64,000 nucleotides of DNA, taken from positions 186,001-250,000 of the forward strand of contig CAWFNY010000001.1 in the NCBI GenBank assembly GCA_963817435.1, given 5' to 3'. Under the pieces are notes generated by a model. That model saw nothing but the letters and a program-made list of their open reading frames with translations. It searched no databases and was not told the origin of the DNA. Both the position numbers and the translations under genes were made by a program. Shown piece by piece: positions 24,424 through 33,246 of the stretch; positions within the stretch are counted from its first letter, which is position 1, and every line of letters begins with the position of its first letter. The stretch is from JADJOM01 sp963817435. Lineage in GTDB: Bacteria; Gemmatimonadota; Gemmatimonadetes; Gemmatimonadales; GWC2-71-9.

Positions 24424-26430
24424 ATGATCATGCCCGGTTTCGATCTGCTTGCGAGCGCCGTTGCGTCTGCCCCATCGGCGCTGCCCCTGGTGGTGATCCT
24501 GCTCAAGGTCACCTGCGTCCTGCTGGTCGCGCTCGCCGTAACGGTCGCCATGCAGCGGACGGCGGCGAGTACCCGCCATCTCGTCTGGCTCATGACGCTG
24601 GGAGCGCTGCTGCTGCTGCCGGTCCTCGCCGTGTGGAGCCCGCTGCCGATCCGGATGCTGCCGGAGTCCCTCGCGCCGGTCGCCACTCCGCTGCCGTCAC
24701 AACAGGCCACACAACCTGACCTGAATGGTGCTGGCTCCGTGGCGGCTCCCTCCGCCGTCGCACCGCTTCCAGGTGACGAGGCCAGCGCCCGGTCCCCCGG
24801 CGGCGAGCCGTGGAGCCCGGGCACCATGCTGCTCATGATCTGGGCGCTGGTGGCGCTCGCCCTGAGCGGCCGCCTGGCATACGGTGCGTGGTCGGTGCGG
24901 CGGATTGTGCGCCGCGCGCGCCTGCTCGAGGATGCGGCCTGGCAGACTCCGCTGTACGAGATCGCTGACCGGCTCAGCCTGGACAGCGCGCCGGCATTGC
25001 TTCGGAGCGACGACGTGAAGATGCCGTTCGCGGCCGGCTTGTTTTCCCCGACCATTGTGCTGCCCTCCGACAGCGACGGCTGGAGCGCCGAGCGGCGGAG
25101 CGCCGTGCTGATTCACGAGCTCGGCCACGTGCGCCGGCGGGATCTCATCGGCCACACGCTGAGTCGTATCGCCTGTGCGCTCTACTGGTTCCATCCCCTC
25201 GTGTGGACCGCCGCCCGGCGGCTGCGCGCGGAGAGCGAGCGCGCCTGTGACGATCTCGCGCTGGTCTTCGGCGCCAGGCCGAGTGACTATGCCGAGCATC
25301 TGCTCGATATCGTGACCTGCGTCCGCGATCACAACACGCCGGCGGTCGCCCTGGCGATGGCACACCGCCGGGAATTCGAGGGCCGGATGCTCGCGATCCT
25401 GAACCCGGAACTCCGGCGCCGTGGTCCGAGCCGGATGGAGACGGTGTCGGTGGTGGGCGCACTCGGGGTGCTGGCGCTGGTCGTCGGCGCTGCGGCACCG
25501 GTGTCGCGGGCGCCACGAGCGCCGGATCCCGCCCCATCGGGCGAGGCCGCGATGCAGAGCCTCGTTCAGGACACAGTGCAACAGCAGGAGACCCTGCGAC
25601 AGACGGTGACGCGCGCCGCGACCCGGTCCAGCGCGAATCCCGCACCCAGCCCGATGCCTTTGCCGCTCGCCGAGCCCAGGCCGGCCGTCGATCCGTCAAT
25701 CGCGCAGCAGCCGGACGACGAGCGCGCCGCAGTGCTCGCGAAGACATTGCGCACCGACTCGAACGCCGGAGTGCGACGGGTCGCGGCCTGGGGACTGCGT
25801 CGCTACGCCCAGATCGAAGTGGCGCTGGAGGCACTGGTGGACGCGGTAGGCCACGATAAGGAAGCCTCGGTCCGTGAGATGTCGGCATGGGCGCTGCAGG
25901 GAGCGCGGCGCAATTCGGCCGCAAGCGCCGCCCTCGCAAAGGCGATCGGGCAGGAGCAGGACGCCAGCGTGCGCGCCACCGCGGTTTGGGCTGCTGGCGA
26001 GATCGGTGACGCCGGGGCGGTGGACGCCCTGACTGGTGCGCTGAAGGATGCCGACCCCGACGTCCGCGAGATGGCGGCCTGGTCGATCGGTGCATGCCGC
26101 CCGGAGCACGCGCCGGGACCGCTCGTCAACGCGCTCTCCGACAAGGTGCGCGACGTTCGCCTGTCCGTGGCTTGGGCGCTGTACCAGATCCGGGATCCCG
26201 AGACCACGACCGCCATCGATGCCGCATTCCGGCACGAGACTGATGGCGACGTGCGCGATGGTCTGATCAAGGCGCTGGGCCGGATGGGTGACCGCTCGGT
26301 GGACGCCCTGCAGCGGCTGGTCAGCTCGCCGGATTCGCAAGTGCGTGCGGTGGCGATCACTGCCCTCGCCGGTGGGGACGCCACCGGACCCTGGCCCTGG
26401 CCGAGACCCCAGCCCCGGCCGTTCCCCTGA
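24424..26430 (+). CDS. BlaR1-type M56 metalloprotease with C-terminal HEAT repeats
   Basis: Integral-membrane zinc protease, 668 residues. Helices at about 20-42, 50-72, 133-155 and 338-360. The active site HELGH is near residue 231, and the downstream Glu of RAESERACDD is the expected third ligand. Classical BlaR1 ends in a penicillin-binding sensor; here residues 430-655 are about seven HEAT repeats (recurring VRRVAAWGLRR, VREMSAWALQG, VRLSVAWALYQ). The protein ends PWPWPRPQPRPFP, a tail also found on the next gene's product. It should sense an unknown signal through the HEAT region and relieve BlaI repression. The signal is not deducible. Confidence 0.88.
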   Translation: MIMPGFDLLASAVASAPSALPLVVILLKVTCVLLVALAVTVAMQRTAASTRHLVWLMTLGALLLLPVLAVWSPLPIRMLPESLAPVATPLPSQQATQPDLNGAGSVAAPSAVAPLPGDEASARSPGGEPWSPGTMLLMIWALVALALSGRLAYGAWSVRRIVRRARLLEDAAWQTPLYEIADRLSLDSAPALLRSDDVKMPFAAGLFSPTIVLPSDSDGWSAERRSAVLIHELGHVRRRDLIGHTLSRIACALYWFHPLVWTAARRLRAESERACDDLALVFGARPSDYAEHLLDIVTCVRDHNTPAVALAMAHRREFEGRMLAILNPELRRRGPSRMETVSVVGALGVLALVVGAAAPVSRAPRAPDPAPSGEAAMQSLVQDTVQQQETLRQTVTRAATRSSANPAPSPMPLPLAEPRPAVDPSIAQQPDDERAAVLAKTLRTDSNAGVRRVAAWGLRRYAQIEVALEALVDAVGHDKEASVREMSAWALQGARRNSAASAALAKAIGQEQDASVRATAVWAAGEIGDAGAVDALTGALKDADPDVREMAAWSIGACRPEHAPGPLVNALSDKVRDVRLSVAWALYQIRDPETTTAIDAAFRHETDGDVRDGLIKALGRMGDRSVDALQRLVSSPDSQVRAVAITALAGGDATGPWPWPRPQPRPFP

Positions 26431-26498
26431 GTCGTCCGAGCGGGCGCAGCAGCTGAATCAGCGGATTGTCATCCCGCGCGGAATGTGAGTGCCCAGAA

Positions 26499-26516
26499 GT
26501 GCTGAAAAATCAGCAA
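26499..26516. promoter_or_regulatory. Predicted BlaI operator upstream of HEAT-repeat gene
   Basis: TGCTGA / TCAGCA inverted around AAAA at 26500-26515, 35 bases before the HEAT gene start. It shares the half-site TCAGCA and the A-rich centre with the palindrome in front of blaI, so the HEAT gene is probably in the same regulon though separated by 120 bases from the M56 gene. Confidence 0.55.
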
Positions 26517-26550
26517 CGCAAACCCCGTCACCTGCCTCACTGGAGCTGAT

Positions 26551-27864
26551 ATGCTGCGTTTCATCGGAGTGGGACTCGTCGTCGCTTCCCTGCTGTCGCC
26601 GAACGGGTCGAGTCCGTCCCAGGACGTGCGCGCACTCCTTGCGGCGGCCCACGGCGCACCGCCCGCCATCTGTGCGCTGGCGGCGCACGCGGTCGGCAAC
26701 TACGGGTGGCGTGATGCCCCCGCGACGCCGCTCGCGGCCGCCGAGGCCCCGCGCCCCCGTCGCGGCGGCAGGCAGCCGGCCTCGATCGAGGAGATCCGGT
26801 TTCTGCTCGACAACCTCTCGAGCAGCGATCCCTGTGTCCGGGAACTCGCGGTCCGGCTGGTCTCGAACGAAGACAACGACGCAGTCGCCGACGGCCTCCT
26901 GCAGCGGCTGACGGCGGCGGATTCGTCGCTACGGATCGTCGCGGCGCTCGGGCTGGGCCTGGTCGAGCCCGCGCGAGCGGTCGAGCCGCTGGTCCGTGCC
27001 GTCCGGGATGCATCGACCGGTGTCCGGGCGAATGCCGTGTGGGCACTCGGCCGGATCGGCGATGGCCGCGGGGTGCGCCCCGCAGCCGGCGCGCTGAACG
27101 ACAGCGACCCGATGGTGCGAGAAGCCGCCGCGGGAGCGCTCGGCCAGCTCGATTCGACGAGCGCCGTGCCGGCGCTGCTCCGGGTGCTTCGTGACGATGC
27201 GGTCGCCAGCGTCCGGCGGACCGCGGCCTGGGCACTCGGTCAGCTCGATGCGAAGCAGGGAGGCGACGGGCTCATGACCGCGTTGCGTACCGACAAGGAC
27301 CCGGCGGTCAGGGAGATGTGCGCGTGGGCGCTGGGCGATGGCGAGGTCCGCGGGGCGACGAGCACCCTGCTCTCGGCAGCGAAGAGCGACAGCGAAGAAT
27401 CGGTGCGGGAGACAGCGGTATGGGCGCTGGGGCAGCTCAACGACAACTCGGCGGCCGACGGACTCGGCCAGGTGATGGCCGCAGAGCGGAGCAGCCGGGT
27501 GCGGAGTACCGCCGCGTGGGCGCTGGGCCAGCTCGACCTGCATGCGGCGCCCCGGGGTTTGATCGACGCCCTCACGGATACGGACGCCGCGCTGCGCCGG
27601 ACGGCGGCGTGGGCGCTGTCCGAGATCGGTGACGAGGCGGCGCTTCCGGCGTTGCGGACCGCCCTGGCGCGCGAGCAGGACGGGGATGCCCGGCGTGCCG
27701 AGGTGCGTGCCCTGATTCACTCGGGGGAGCGGGCGGAGCGGCTCAGCGAACTGCTCGAGAACAAGGACCCGCGGGTGCGGGAGGCGGCGATTCGCGGGAT
27801 TGCGGGGAGGGGCGGCGTGGATCCCTGGCCCTGGCCTCAGCCCCGTCCTCGTCCGTTCCCCTGA
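26551..27864 (+). CDS. Exported HEAT-repeat protein paired with M56/BlaI system
   Basis: A 437-residue protein. N-terminal signal-like stretch MLRFIGVGLVVASLLSP, then a linker with an ICALAAHAVGNYG motif, then about ten HEAT repeats from residue 90, each ending in VWALGRIGD- or AWALGQLD-type helices. Like the M56 protein it ends in a Trp/Pro tail (PWPWPQPRPRPFP). Its repeats resemble those of the M56 protein closely enough to suggest that they arose from one ancestor. It is preceded by a BlaI-like palindrome. Proposed role: periplasmic sensor or effector working with the protease; no enzyme motif is visible. Confidence 0.82.
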   Translation: MLRFIGVGLVVASLLSPNGSSPSQDVRALLAAAHGAPPAICALAAHAVGNYGWRDAPATPLAAAEAPRPRRGGRQPASIEEIRFLLDNLSSSDPCVRELAVRLVSNEDNDAVADGLLQRLTAADSSLRIVAALGLGLVEPARAVEPLVRAVRDASTGVRANAVWALGRIGDGRGVRPAAGALNDSDPMVREAAAGALGQLDSTSAVPALLRVLRDDAVASVRRTAAWALGQLDAKQGGDGLMTALRTDKDPAVREMCAWALGDGEVRGATSTLLSAAKSDSEESVRETAVWALGQLNDNSAADGLGQVMAAERSSRVRSTAAWALGQLDLHAAPRGLIDALTDTDAALRRTAAWALSEIGDEAALPALRTALAREQDGDARRAEVRALIHSGERAERLSELLENKDPRVREAAIRGIAGRGGVDPWPWPQPRPRPFP

Positions 27865-27934
27865 ACGGGCCACGCAACCATTTGGTCGGGCACGGTGTCA
27901 AACCTCGAAACCTCTCCGCGGGTACCCCGTCGTG

Positions 27935-30469
27935 ATGCACATGCTTGGCATACTTCTGCTGCTGCAGGCCGAGGCGGCAAAGCCGAAAATGGATCCACCG
28001 GTTTCCACGTCGGTGCGGGCGACGCGGGCGGCGGTGCCCCCGGTCATCGATGGTCGCGATGATGATGCCGTGTGGGCGCTCGCGCCGCTCGTCGATCAGT
28101 TCCAGGAGGCGCGGCCGAGTGAGGGAGCGCCGCCGCGACTGCGGACCGCGGCGCGGGTCGCGTACGATGCGCATGACCTGTACGTCTTCGTGCGGGCGTT
28201 CGACCCGCACCCCGACAGCATCGTGAGCCTGTTGTCGCGCCGGGACGATCAGACGGCGTCCGACCATGTCACGCTGATGATCGACTCGTATCACGATCGC
28301 CGGACGGGGTACGAATTCTCGGTGAATCCCGCCGGTGTCAAATCCGACTACGCGATCTACAACGATGGCAATGAAGACGTCGCCTGGGACGGGGTATGGG
28401 ACGCGGCGACGCGAGTCGACTCGCTCGGGTGGACCGTCGAATATCGCATCCCGCTCTCGCAGCTTCGCTATTCGAAGCGCGCGGACGGCACCTTCGGCAT
28501 CCTCATCTGGCGGATGATCGAGCGGTACACCGAGACGGTCACCTGGCCGCTCTACCGCTCCTCGAAATCCGGCTTCACCTCGCAGTTCGGTGAGCTGACG
28601 GGACTCGACAGCCTCGGCAGTCCCGGACATGCGGAGATCACGCCCTACGTGGTCACCAAGAACGTCCAGGGGCCGGCATCGGCGAAGTATGCAAGAGATC
28701 AGCAGTTCACCGTTGGCGGCGATCTCAAGTACCGGGTCGCCTCGAACCTGCTCCTCAACGCGACCGTCAATCCGGACTTCGGGCAGGTCGAGGCGGATCC
28801 CTCGGTCCTCAATCTCGGCGCGTTCGAGACCTTCTTCGATGAGCGGCGGCCGTTCTTCGTGGAGGGGAAGGGGCTCTTCAACTTCGCCGTGAACTGCGTC
28901 GTGGTGGTGGACTGCAGCACCGGCGAGGGGCTGTTCTACTCCCGGCGTATCGGCCGCTCGCCGCAGCTTGCCGACGTCTACGGCGACGATGCCTCCGCCA
29001 CCTCGACCAGGATTCTCGGTGCCGCCAAGGTCACCGGCCGGCTCCCCGGCGGGTTCTCGCTCGGCCTGCTGGACGCGGTCACCGACAACGTGCGCGGCCC
29101 CGGCAGGACGACCCTCGAGCCCACGACCAACTATGGCGTGCTGCGCGGGAATCAGGACTATCACCACGGGGACGGGAGCGTCGGCTTCATCGTGACGGCG
29201 GTCAACCGCTCGCTCGACCCGAGCAGTTCGCCCTATCTGCATCAGAGCGCGTATTCCGGCGGGATCGACGCGCGGCGGCGCTTCGCCGGGCGGTTCGAGG
29301 TGTCGGGGTCGTTCGATCTGAGCCGGGTGGCGGGCGATGCCGCCGCGATCGCACAGACGCAGCGGGACCCGGTCCATCTGTATCAGCGTCCGGATGGTCC
29401 GCTGACCTTCGATTCGACCCGCACCTCGCTGAGCGGCACCAACATGGAGTTTCGATTCGCCAAGGTCGGCGGAAAGCGCCTCCAGTTCGAGACCGCCTAC
29501 CAGCGGCGCTCGCCCGGCTTCGAAATCAACGATATCGGCTTCCTGCGGCAGGCGGACCAGCAGCAGTGGACCAGCTGGGCGAACCTGGCCTTCCGGACGC
29601 CGAACCGGGTGTTTCAGCAGCTCCGCTGGAACTTCAACAACTGGGAGTACTGGACGGCCGCGGGGCTCCCGACCGAGCGCGCCTTCAATACCAACGTGCA
29701 CACCCAGTTCACGAACAACTGGTGGCTGCACATGGGCGGCACCGTCGGCCAGCTCGGCACGACCTTCTGCGATCGCTGCGCGCGTGGCGGGCCGGCGATC
29801 CGGCAGGACCCCTATATCTCGCCGTGGGGCGGCATCCAGGGGGACGACCGCAAGCAGCTCATCCCCTACTTCTGGGTGAACTACTTCCGCGGGGATCAGG
29901 GCCGCTCGGAACGGATCAGCCTGCAGCCCGAGCTGGATCTCAAGGTCTCCAGCCGGTTCACCACCTCGGTCAGCGCCAACTGGGAGCACAACCGGAACGA
30001 CACCCAGTACTTCGGAACGTTCACCGACACGCTGGGCGGCGAGCATTACACCTTCGCGCACCTCAAGCAGCGTACCCTGAGTCTCACCTGGCGGCTGGGG
30101 TACACCTTCTCCCCGACGGCCTCACTCCAGGTGTACGCCTCGCCCTTCATCTCGAAGGGGAGCTACAGCAACGTGCGCGAAGTGGCGCAGGCGAGGGCCG
30201 CCTCCTACTCAGCGCGCTACGCGCCCTACGCCGATACCACGGTGAGCGCCGATCCGGGAGGATTCAACTTCCAGCAGTTCCGCTCCAACGTGGTGTTCCG
30301 CTGGGAGTATCGGCCCGGCTCGGCGCTCTTCCTGGTGTGGAGCCAGGGGAGGCAGGCGAATGCGCCTATCGAAGGGCCGAAGACCTTTGGCGGTAACCTC
30401 GGGGATCTCTTCAGCCAGCGGGCCAACGATACGTTCCTCGTCAAGCTCTCGTACTGGTTCGCGCGCTGA
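27935..30469 (+). CDS. DUF5916 outer-membrane protein with CBM9-like N-terminus
   Basis: An 844-residue protein of a family common in Gemmatimonadota and Bacteroidota. The start MHMLGILLLLQAEAAKP is short and only weakly signal-like; an ATG two codons on is possible. Residues 20-200 form a CBM9-like beta-sandwich (PPVIDGRDDDAVWALAP, then DLYVFVRAFDPHPDSIVS). The rest, with FFDERRPFFVEGKGLFNF and repeated amphipathic aromatic strands ending KLSYWFAR, is a DUF5916 beta-barrel. Family members probably bind or import carbohydrate or peptide-like ligands at the outer membrane; no substrate is established here. It is 70 bases after the HEAT gene, on the same strand. Confidence 0.85.
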   Translation: MHMLGILLLLQAEAAKPKMDPPVSTSVRATRAAVPPVIDGRDDDAVWALAPLVDQFQEARPSEGAPPRLRTAARVAYDAHDLYVFVRAFDPHPDSIVSLLSRRDDQTASDHVTLMIDSYHDRRTGYEFSVNPAGVKSDYAIYNDGNEDVAWDGVWDAATRVDSLGWTVEYRIPLSQLRYSKRADGTFGILIWRMIERYTETVTWPLYRSSKSGFTSQFGELTGLDSLGSPGHAEITPYVVTKNVQGPASAKYARDQQFTVGGDLKYRVASNLLLNATVNPDFGQVEADPSVLNLGAFETFFDERRPFFVEGKGLFNFAVNCVVVVDCSTGEGLFYSRRIGRSPQLADVYGDDASATSTRILGAAKVTGRLPGGFSLGLLDAVTDNVRGPGRTTLEPTTNYGVLRGNQDYHHGDGSVGFIVTAVNRSLDPSSSPYLHQSAYSGGIDARRRFAGRFEVSGSFDLSRVAGDAAAIAQTQRDPVHLYQRPDGPLTFDSTRTSLSGTNMEFRFAKVGGKRLQFETAYQRRSPGFEINDIGFLRQADQQQWTSWANLAFRTPNRVFQQLRWNFNNWEYWTAAGLPTERAFNTNVHTQFTNNWWLHMGGTVGQLGTTFCDRCARGGPAIRQDPYISPWGGIQGDDRKQLIPYFWVNYFRGDQGRSERISLQPELDLKVSSRFTTSVSANWEHNRNDTQYFGTFTDTLGGEHYTFAHLKQRTLSLTWRLGYTFSPTASLQVYASPFISKGSYSNVREVAQARAASYSARYAPYADTTVSADPGGFNFQQFRSNVVFRWEYRPGSALFLVWSQGRQANAPIEGPKTFGGNLGDLFSQRANDTFLVKLSYWFAR

Positions 30470-30518
30470 GGGCGCTGCCCCCTCTCCCGCTCCTCTCCGC
30501 CGCCCGTAACTTGCTGGG

Positions 30519-32087
30519 ATGAACGGAGCCCAGTCAGTTCTCCTCGCCGTCGCCCTCGGGATCGTGAGCATCGTGCTGTCCGCTCTCGGGCGGCGGCTCC
30601 CGATCCCCACCGCCATCCTGCAGGTGCTCGGCGGCGTCCTCGTCGGGCTGGCACCGGGCGCCTCGGCGCTCCGTGTCAGCCCCGACCTGGTGTTCTTCGT
30701 CTTCCTGCCGCCAGTGCTCTGGGCCGCTGCCTTCTTCACCTCGTTCCGGGACTTCAAGGCGAACCTGCGGCCGATCGGCCTGCTCGCGATCGGGCTCGTC
30801 CTGGTGACCACGGCCGCGGTGGCGCTGGTCGTGCGTCAGCTCCTGCCCGGCATCCCCTGGGCCGCCGCGGTGGCACTGGGGGCCATCGTCTCTCCGCCGG
30901 ACGCCGTCGCCGCCGAAGCCATCCTGAAGCGTCTGCCCATCCCGCGCCGGGTCGTGAGTGTGCTGCTTGGCGAGAGCCTGGTGAACGACGCCTCGGCCCT
31001 GATTCTCTATCGGGGCGCGGTAGCTGCGGTGATCACCGGCGCGTTCAGCCTCGGGGAGCTGGTCGTCCGGTTTTTCGTCGATGCGATGGTCGGGGTGCTG
31101 CTGGGATTGCTGGTCGGCTGGCTCGTGGTGCAGGCGGCTCGCCGGACAAAGGACTCGCTTGCCGAGACGGCGCTGACCCTGATGGGGCCCTATCTCGCGT
31201 GGATTGCCGGCGAGTACCTGCACGTGTCCGCGGTGCTGGCGTGCGTGGCGGGTGGCATCTACGTGCGGCAGCACTTCTCGACGATGGTGGCGCCGGCTTC
31301 CCGGATTCAGAGCCGAGCGGTGTGGGACCTGTTTCTCTTCGGCCTCAACTCCCTGGTGTTCATCCTGCTCGGGGCGGAGTTCGGCAATCTGATCGAAGCG
31401 GTTCCCCGGGAGACGCTCGTGTCGGTGGGGACGACCGGTCTGCTGATCTCGGGGCTGGTCATCCTGGTGCGCCTGCTCTGGGTTCCGGTCGCGACGATCC
31501 TGCCCCGGTTGCTGAGTCCGGCGCTCCGGGCCCGCGATCCAATTCCGTCCGTGGCGGCGATGTTCGTCATTTCCTGGACCAGCATGCGCGGCATGGTCTC
31601 GCTCGCATCGGCGCTGGCGCTTCCGCTGGCCACGCCGTTCCGGGCGGAACTCGTGCTCATCACCGTGACGGTGATCATGGTGACGCTGGTGCTGCAGGGC
31701 CTGACGCTGCTGCCGCTGTACCGGCGGTTGCCCTTCCGGGCCGACCCGGCGCCGGTGCTGGAGGAGTCCCACGCGCGCGCGGAGGCGCATCGCTCGGCGC
31801 TCGAGCATCTCGCCGACCTGGCCGATGAACCCTGGGTGACGCCGGGACCGCTGAAGCGGATGGAGTCGGATCTGCGCAGCGCGCATCACGCCGGCGGGCA
31901 GGGCGGGTCGAAGGCCGATGCGGACATCTACCGGCGGATCCGGCTGGGGACCGTGGGCGCCAAGCGCCGTGCCCTGGTGCGGCTCAGGAACGAGGGCGCG
32001 ATCTCGGACGAGGTGCTGCTCGACCTGGAGAGCGAGCTCGATTACGAAGCGCTCCGGCTCGGCGCGGGGGAGGAGCGCGACGGCTGA
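30519..32087 (+). CDS. Na+/H+ antiporter, CPA1/NhaP type
   Basis: Inner-membrane cation/proton exchanger, 522 residues with about 12 hydrophobic helices over residues 1-400. Ion-binding motifs: GAIVSPPDAVAAEAIL near residue 130 and GESLVNDASALILYRG near 150, the ND pair of the electroneutral CPA1 group. It is followed by a hydrophilic C-terminal tail of about 120 residues rich in Arg, Glu and Asp, probably regulatory. It converges with the Kir-like channel gene, 5 bases away, and lies near a Ca2+-type P-ATPase, forming an ion-homeostasis group. Confidence 0.9.
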   Translation: MNGAQSVLLAVALGIVSIVLSALGRRLPIPTAILQVLGGVLVGLAPGASALRVSPDLVFFVFLPPVLWAAAFFTSFRDFKANLRPIGLLAIGLVLVTTAAVALVVRQLLPGIPWAAAVALGAIVSPPDAVAAEAILKRLPIPRRVVSVLLGESLVNDASALILYRGAVAAVITGAFSLGELVVRFFVDAMVGVLLGLLVGWLVVQAARRTKDSLAETALTLMGPYLAWIAGEYLHVSAVLACVAGGIYVRQHFSTMVAPASRIQSRAVWDLFLFGLNSLVFILLGAEFGNLIEAVPRETLVSVGTTGLLISGLVILVRLLWVPVATILPRLLSPALRARDPIPSVAAMFVISWTSMRGMVSLASALALPLATPFRAELVLITVTVIMVTLVLQGLTLLPLYRRLPFRADPAPVLEESHARAEAHRSALEHLADLADEPWVTPGPLKRMESDLRSAHHAGGQGGSKADADIYRRIRLGTVGAKRRALVRLRNEGAISDEVLLDLESELDYEALRLGAGEERDG

Positions 32088-32092
32088 CGCGG

Positions 32093-33068
32093 TCAGCCGG
32101 GAGTGGCGGCGCCTGACTCGGCGGGGGAAGGCAGCGACGTCGCCCCTTCCGCGAGCCGGTCCACCCGGTCGAGACGGTCCACGTCCACCGTGATGATCGC
32201 GTCGGGGGAGTTCACGAACATGTCGGCGAAGCGGACATCCCAGCGGATCTCGTCCCACAGGTAGGAGGTCCGCGCGATGACCCGGGTGGAAAAGGTCTCC
32301 TCGTGGGCCACGGCATGCACCAGCAGCTCCGCCTTTGCCTCGCGCATTTCGTCGGGCGTGACGCCAGCCAGAGGGCTGCGCGCGGTCGATCGGGTGAACC
32401 ACTGTCCAGTGCAGGTTGAAGAACTCGACGCGATCGCGTTCGAGCGTCAGCTGATGAAACCGCCGTTCCCGCCGCTCGCCGGCCCGCTCGTACCAGGCCA
32501 GGCTCAGCGTGATCTCGACGTCGCTCAGCTCACTCGGTTCCACGTTGACCAGCCGGAACATCAGGCCCCGGCCTCCTTCATATGGGGCGACGACCGCGCG
32601 CTGCGAGAAGCGGATGTTTGCCCGCGGCCGCGCGAGTCGAGCCAGGGTCAGGCCGCCGCCCATCGCGAGGCCGACCAGTCCGCCGATTGATTCGAGAATG
32701 GTGAGCCACTGCGCGGTGGAGCCGACGGCCACGATGGGGCCGGCTCCCACGCCGGTGAGGATGGCGACGCTGTAGGTGAAGGCGATGAAGAAGGGGTCGG
32801 TCAGTCCGAGCTGGTCGGTGCCCTGCAGCGCACCGGCGCCGAGGCCTCGGTAGCCGATGGCGAAGACCCCGGCGATGAGGAGCGCGAGTCCGACGACCCA
32901 TGCCAGGAATTGTGTCCAGGACGCGGCGAGTGCACTCAGATAGAGCCGGGACCAGGTCTGGCTGCCGAGACCGTACTTCCGGCTGTTCGGCGTGCCGTCC
33001 TTGCGGACGAACCTGCCACGGGCGCGTTCGGTGACGACGCGGCCAAAGCCCAGGTCGTTTTCAGCCAT
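32093..33068 (-). CDS. Inward-rectifier K+ channel homologue with altered filter, frameshifted near 32377
   Basis: Kir/KirBac-like two-helix channel of about 325 residues. M1 lies at about 52-72, the pore loop at 93-112, M2 at 125-145 ending ARLARP, then the immunoglobulin-like cytoplasmic domain (NIRFSQRAVVAPYEGGRGLMFR). It aligns without gaps to KirBac around the pore, but the filter reads G106-V-G-A-G-P where K+ channels have TVGYGD. One extra base near 32377 shifts the frame after TVVHPIDRA; the conserved SPLAGVTPDEMREAKAELL and the rest to 32093 are in the other frame. The ATG at 33068 is preferred. If it conducts at all, K+ selectivity is unlikely to be normal. Confidence 0.8.
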
Positions 33069-33246
33069 GCACCCCTCGTCGGTGATGAAAGGAGACTGGT
33101 TCTGTCCCAGAAAAGCATAATCAGCCGAGGCCGGTTGCGGCGGGGCCACCCGGATGCCTCACCCGGACAGGCCAGCCGCGGCGCCGCCGGTCGGCACCCG
33201 CGTATCCGTTAGCTTCCAGCCGATCCATTCGGTACACGCTCCTCTG

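Noticed and set aside
24020..27864. Classical beta-lactam resistance operon
   Set aside because: BlaI and an M56 protease are present, but there is no beta-lactamase or penicillin-binding sensor; the M56 C-terminus is HEAT repeats.
27743..30061. A 772-codon reverse-strand ORF opposite the DUF5916 gene
   Set aside because: Antisense to a protein with clear domains; composition is Arg/Gly/Pro-rich with no recognisable fold.
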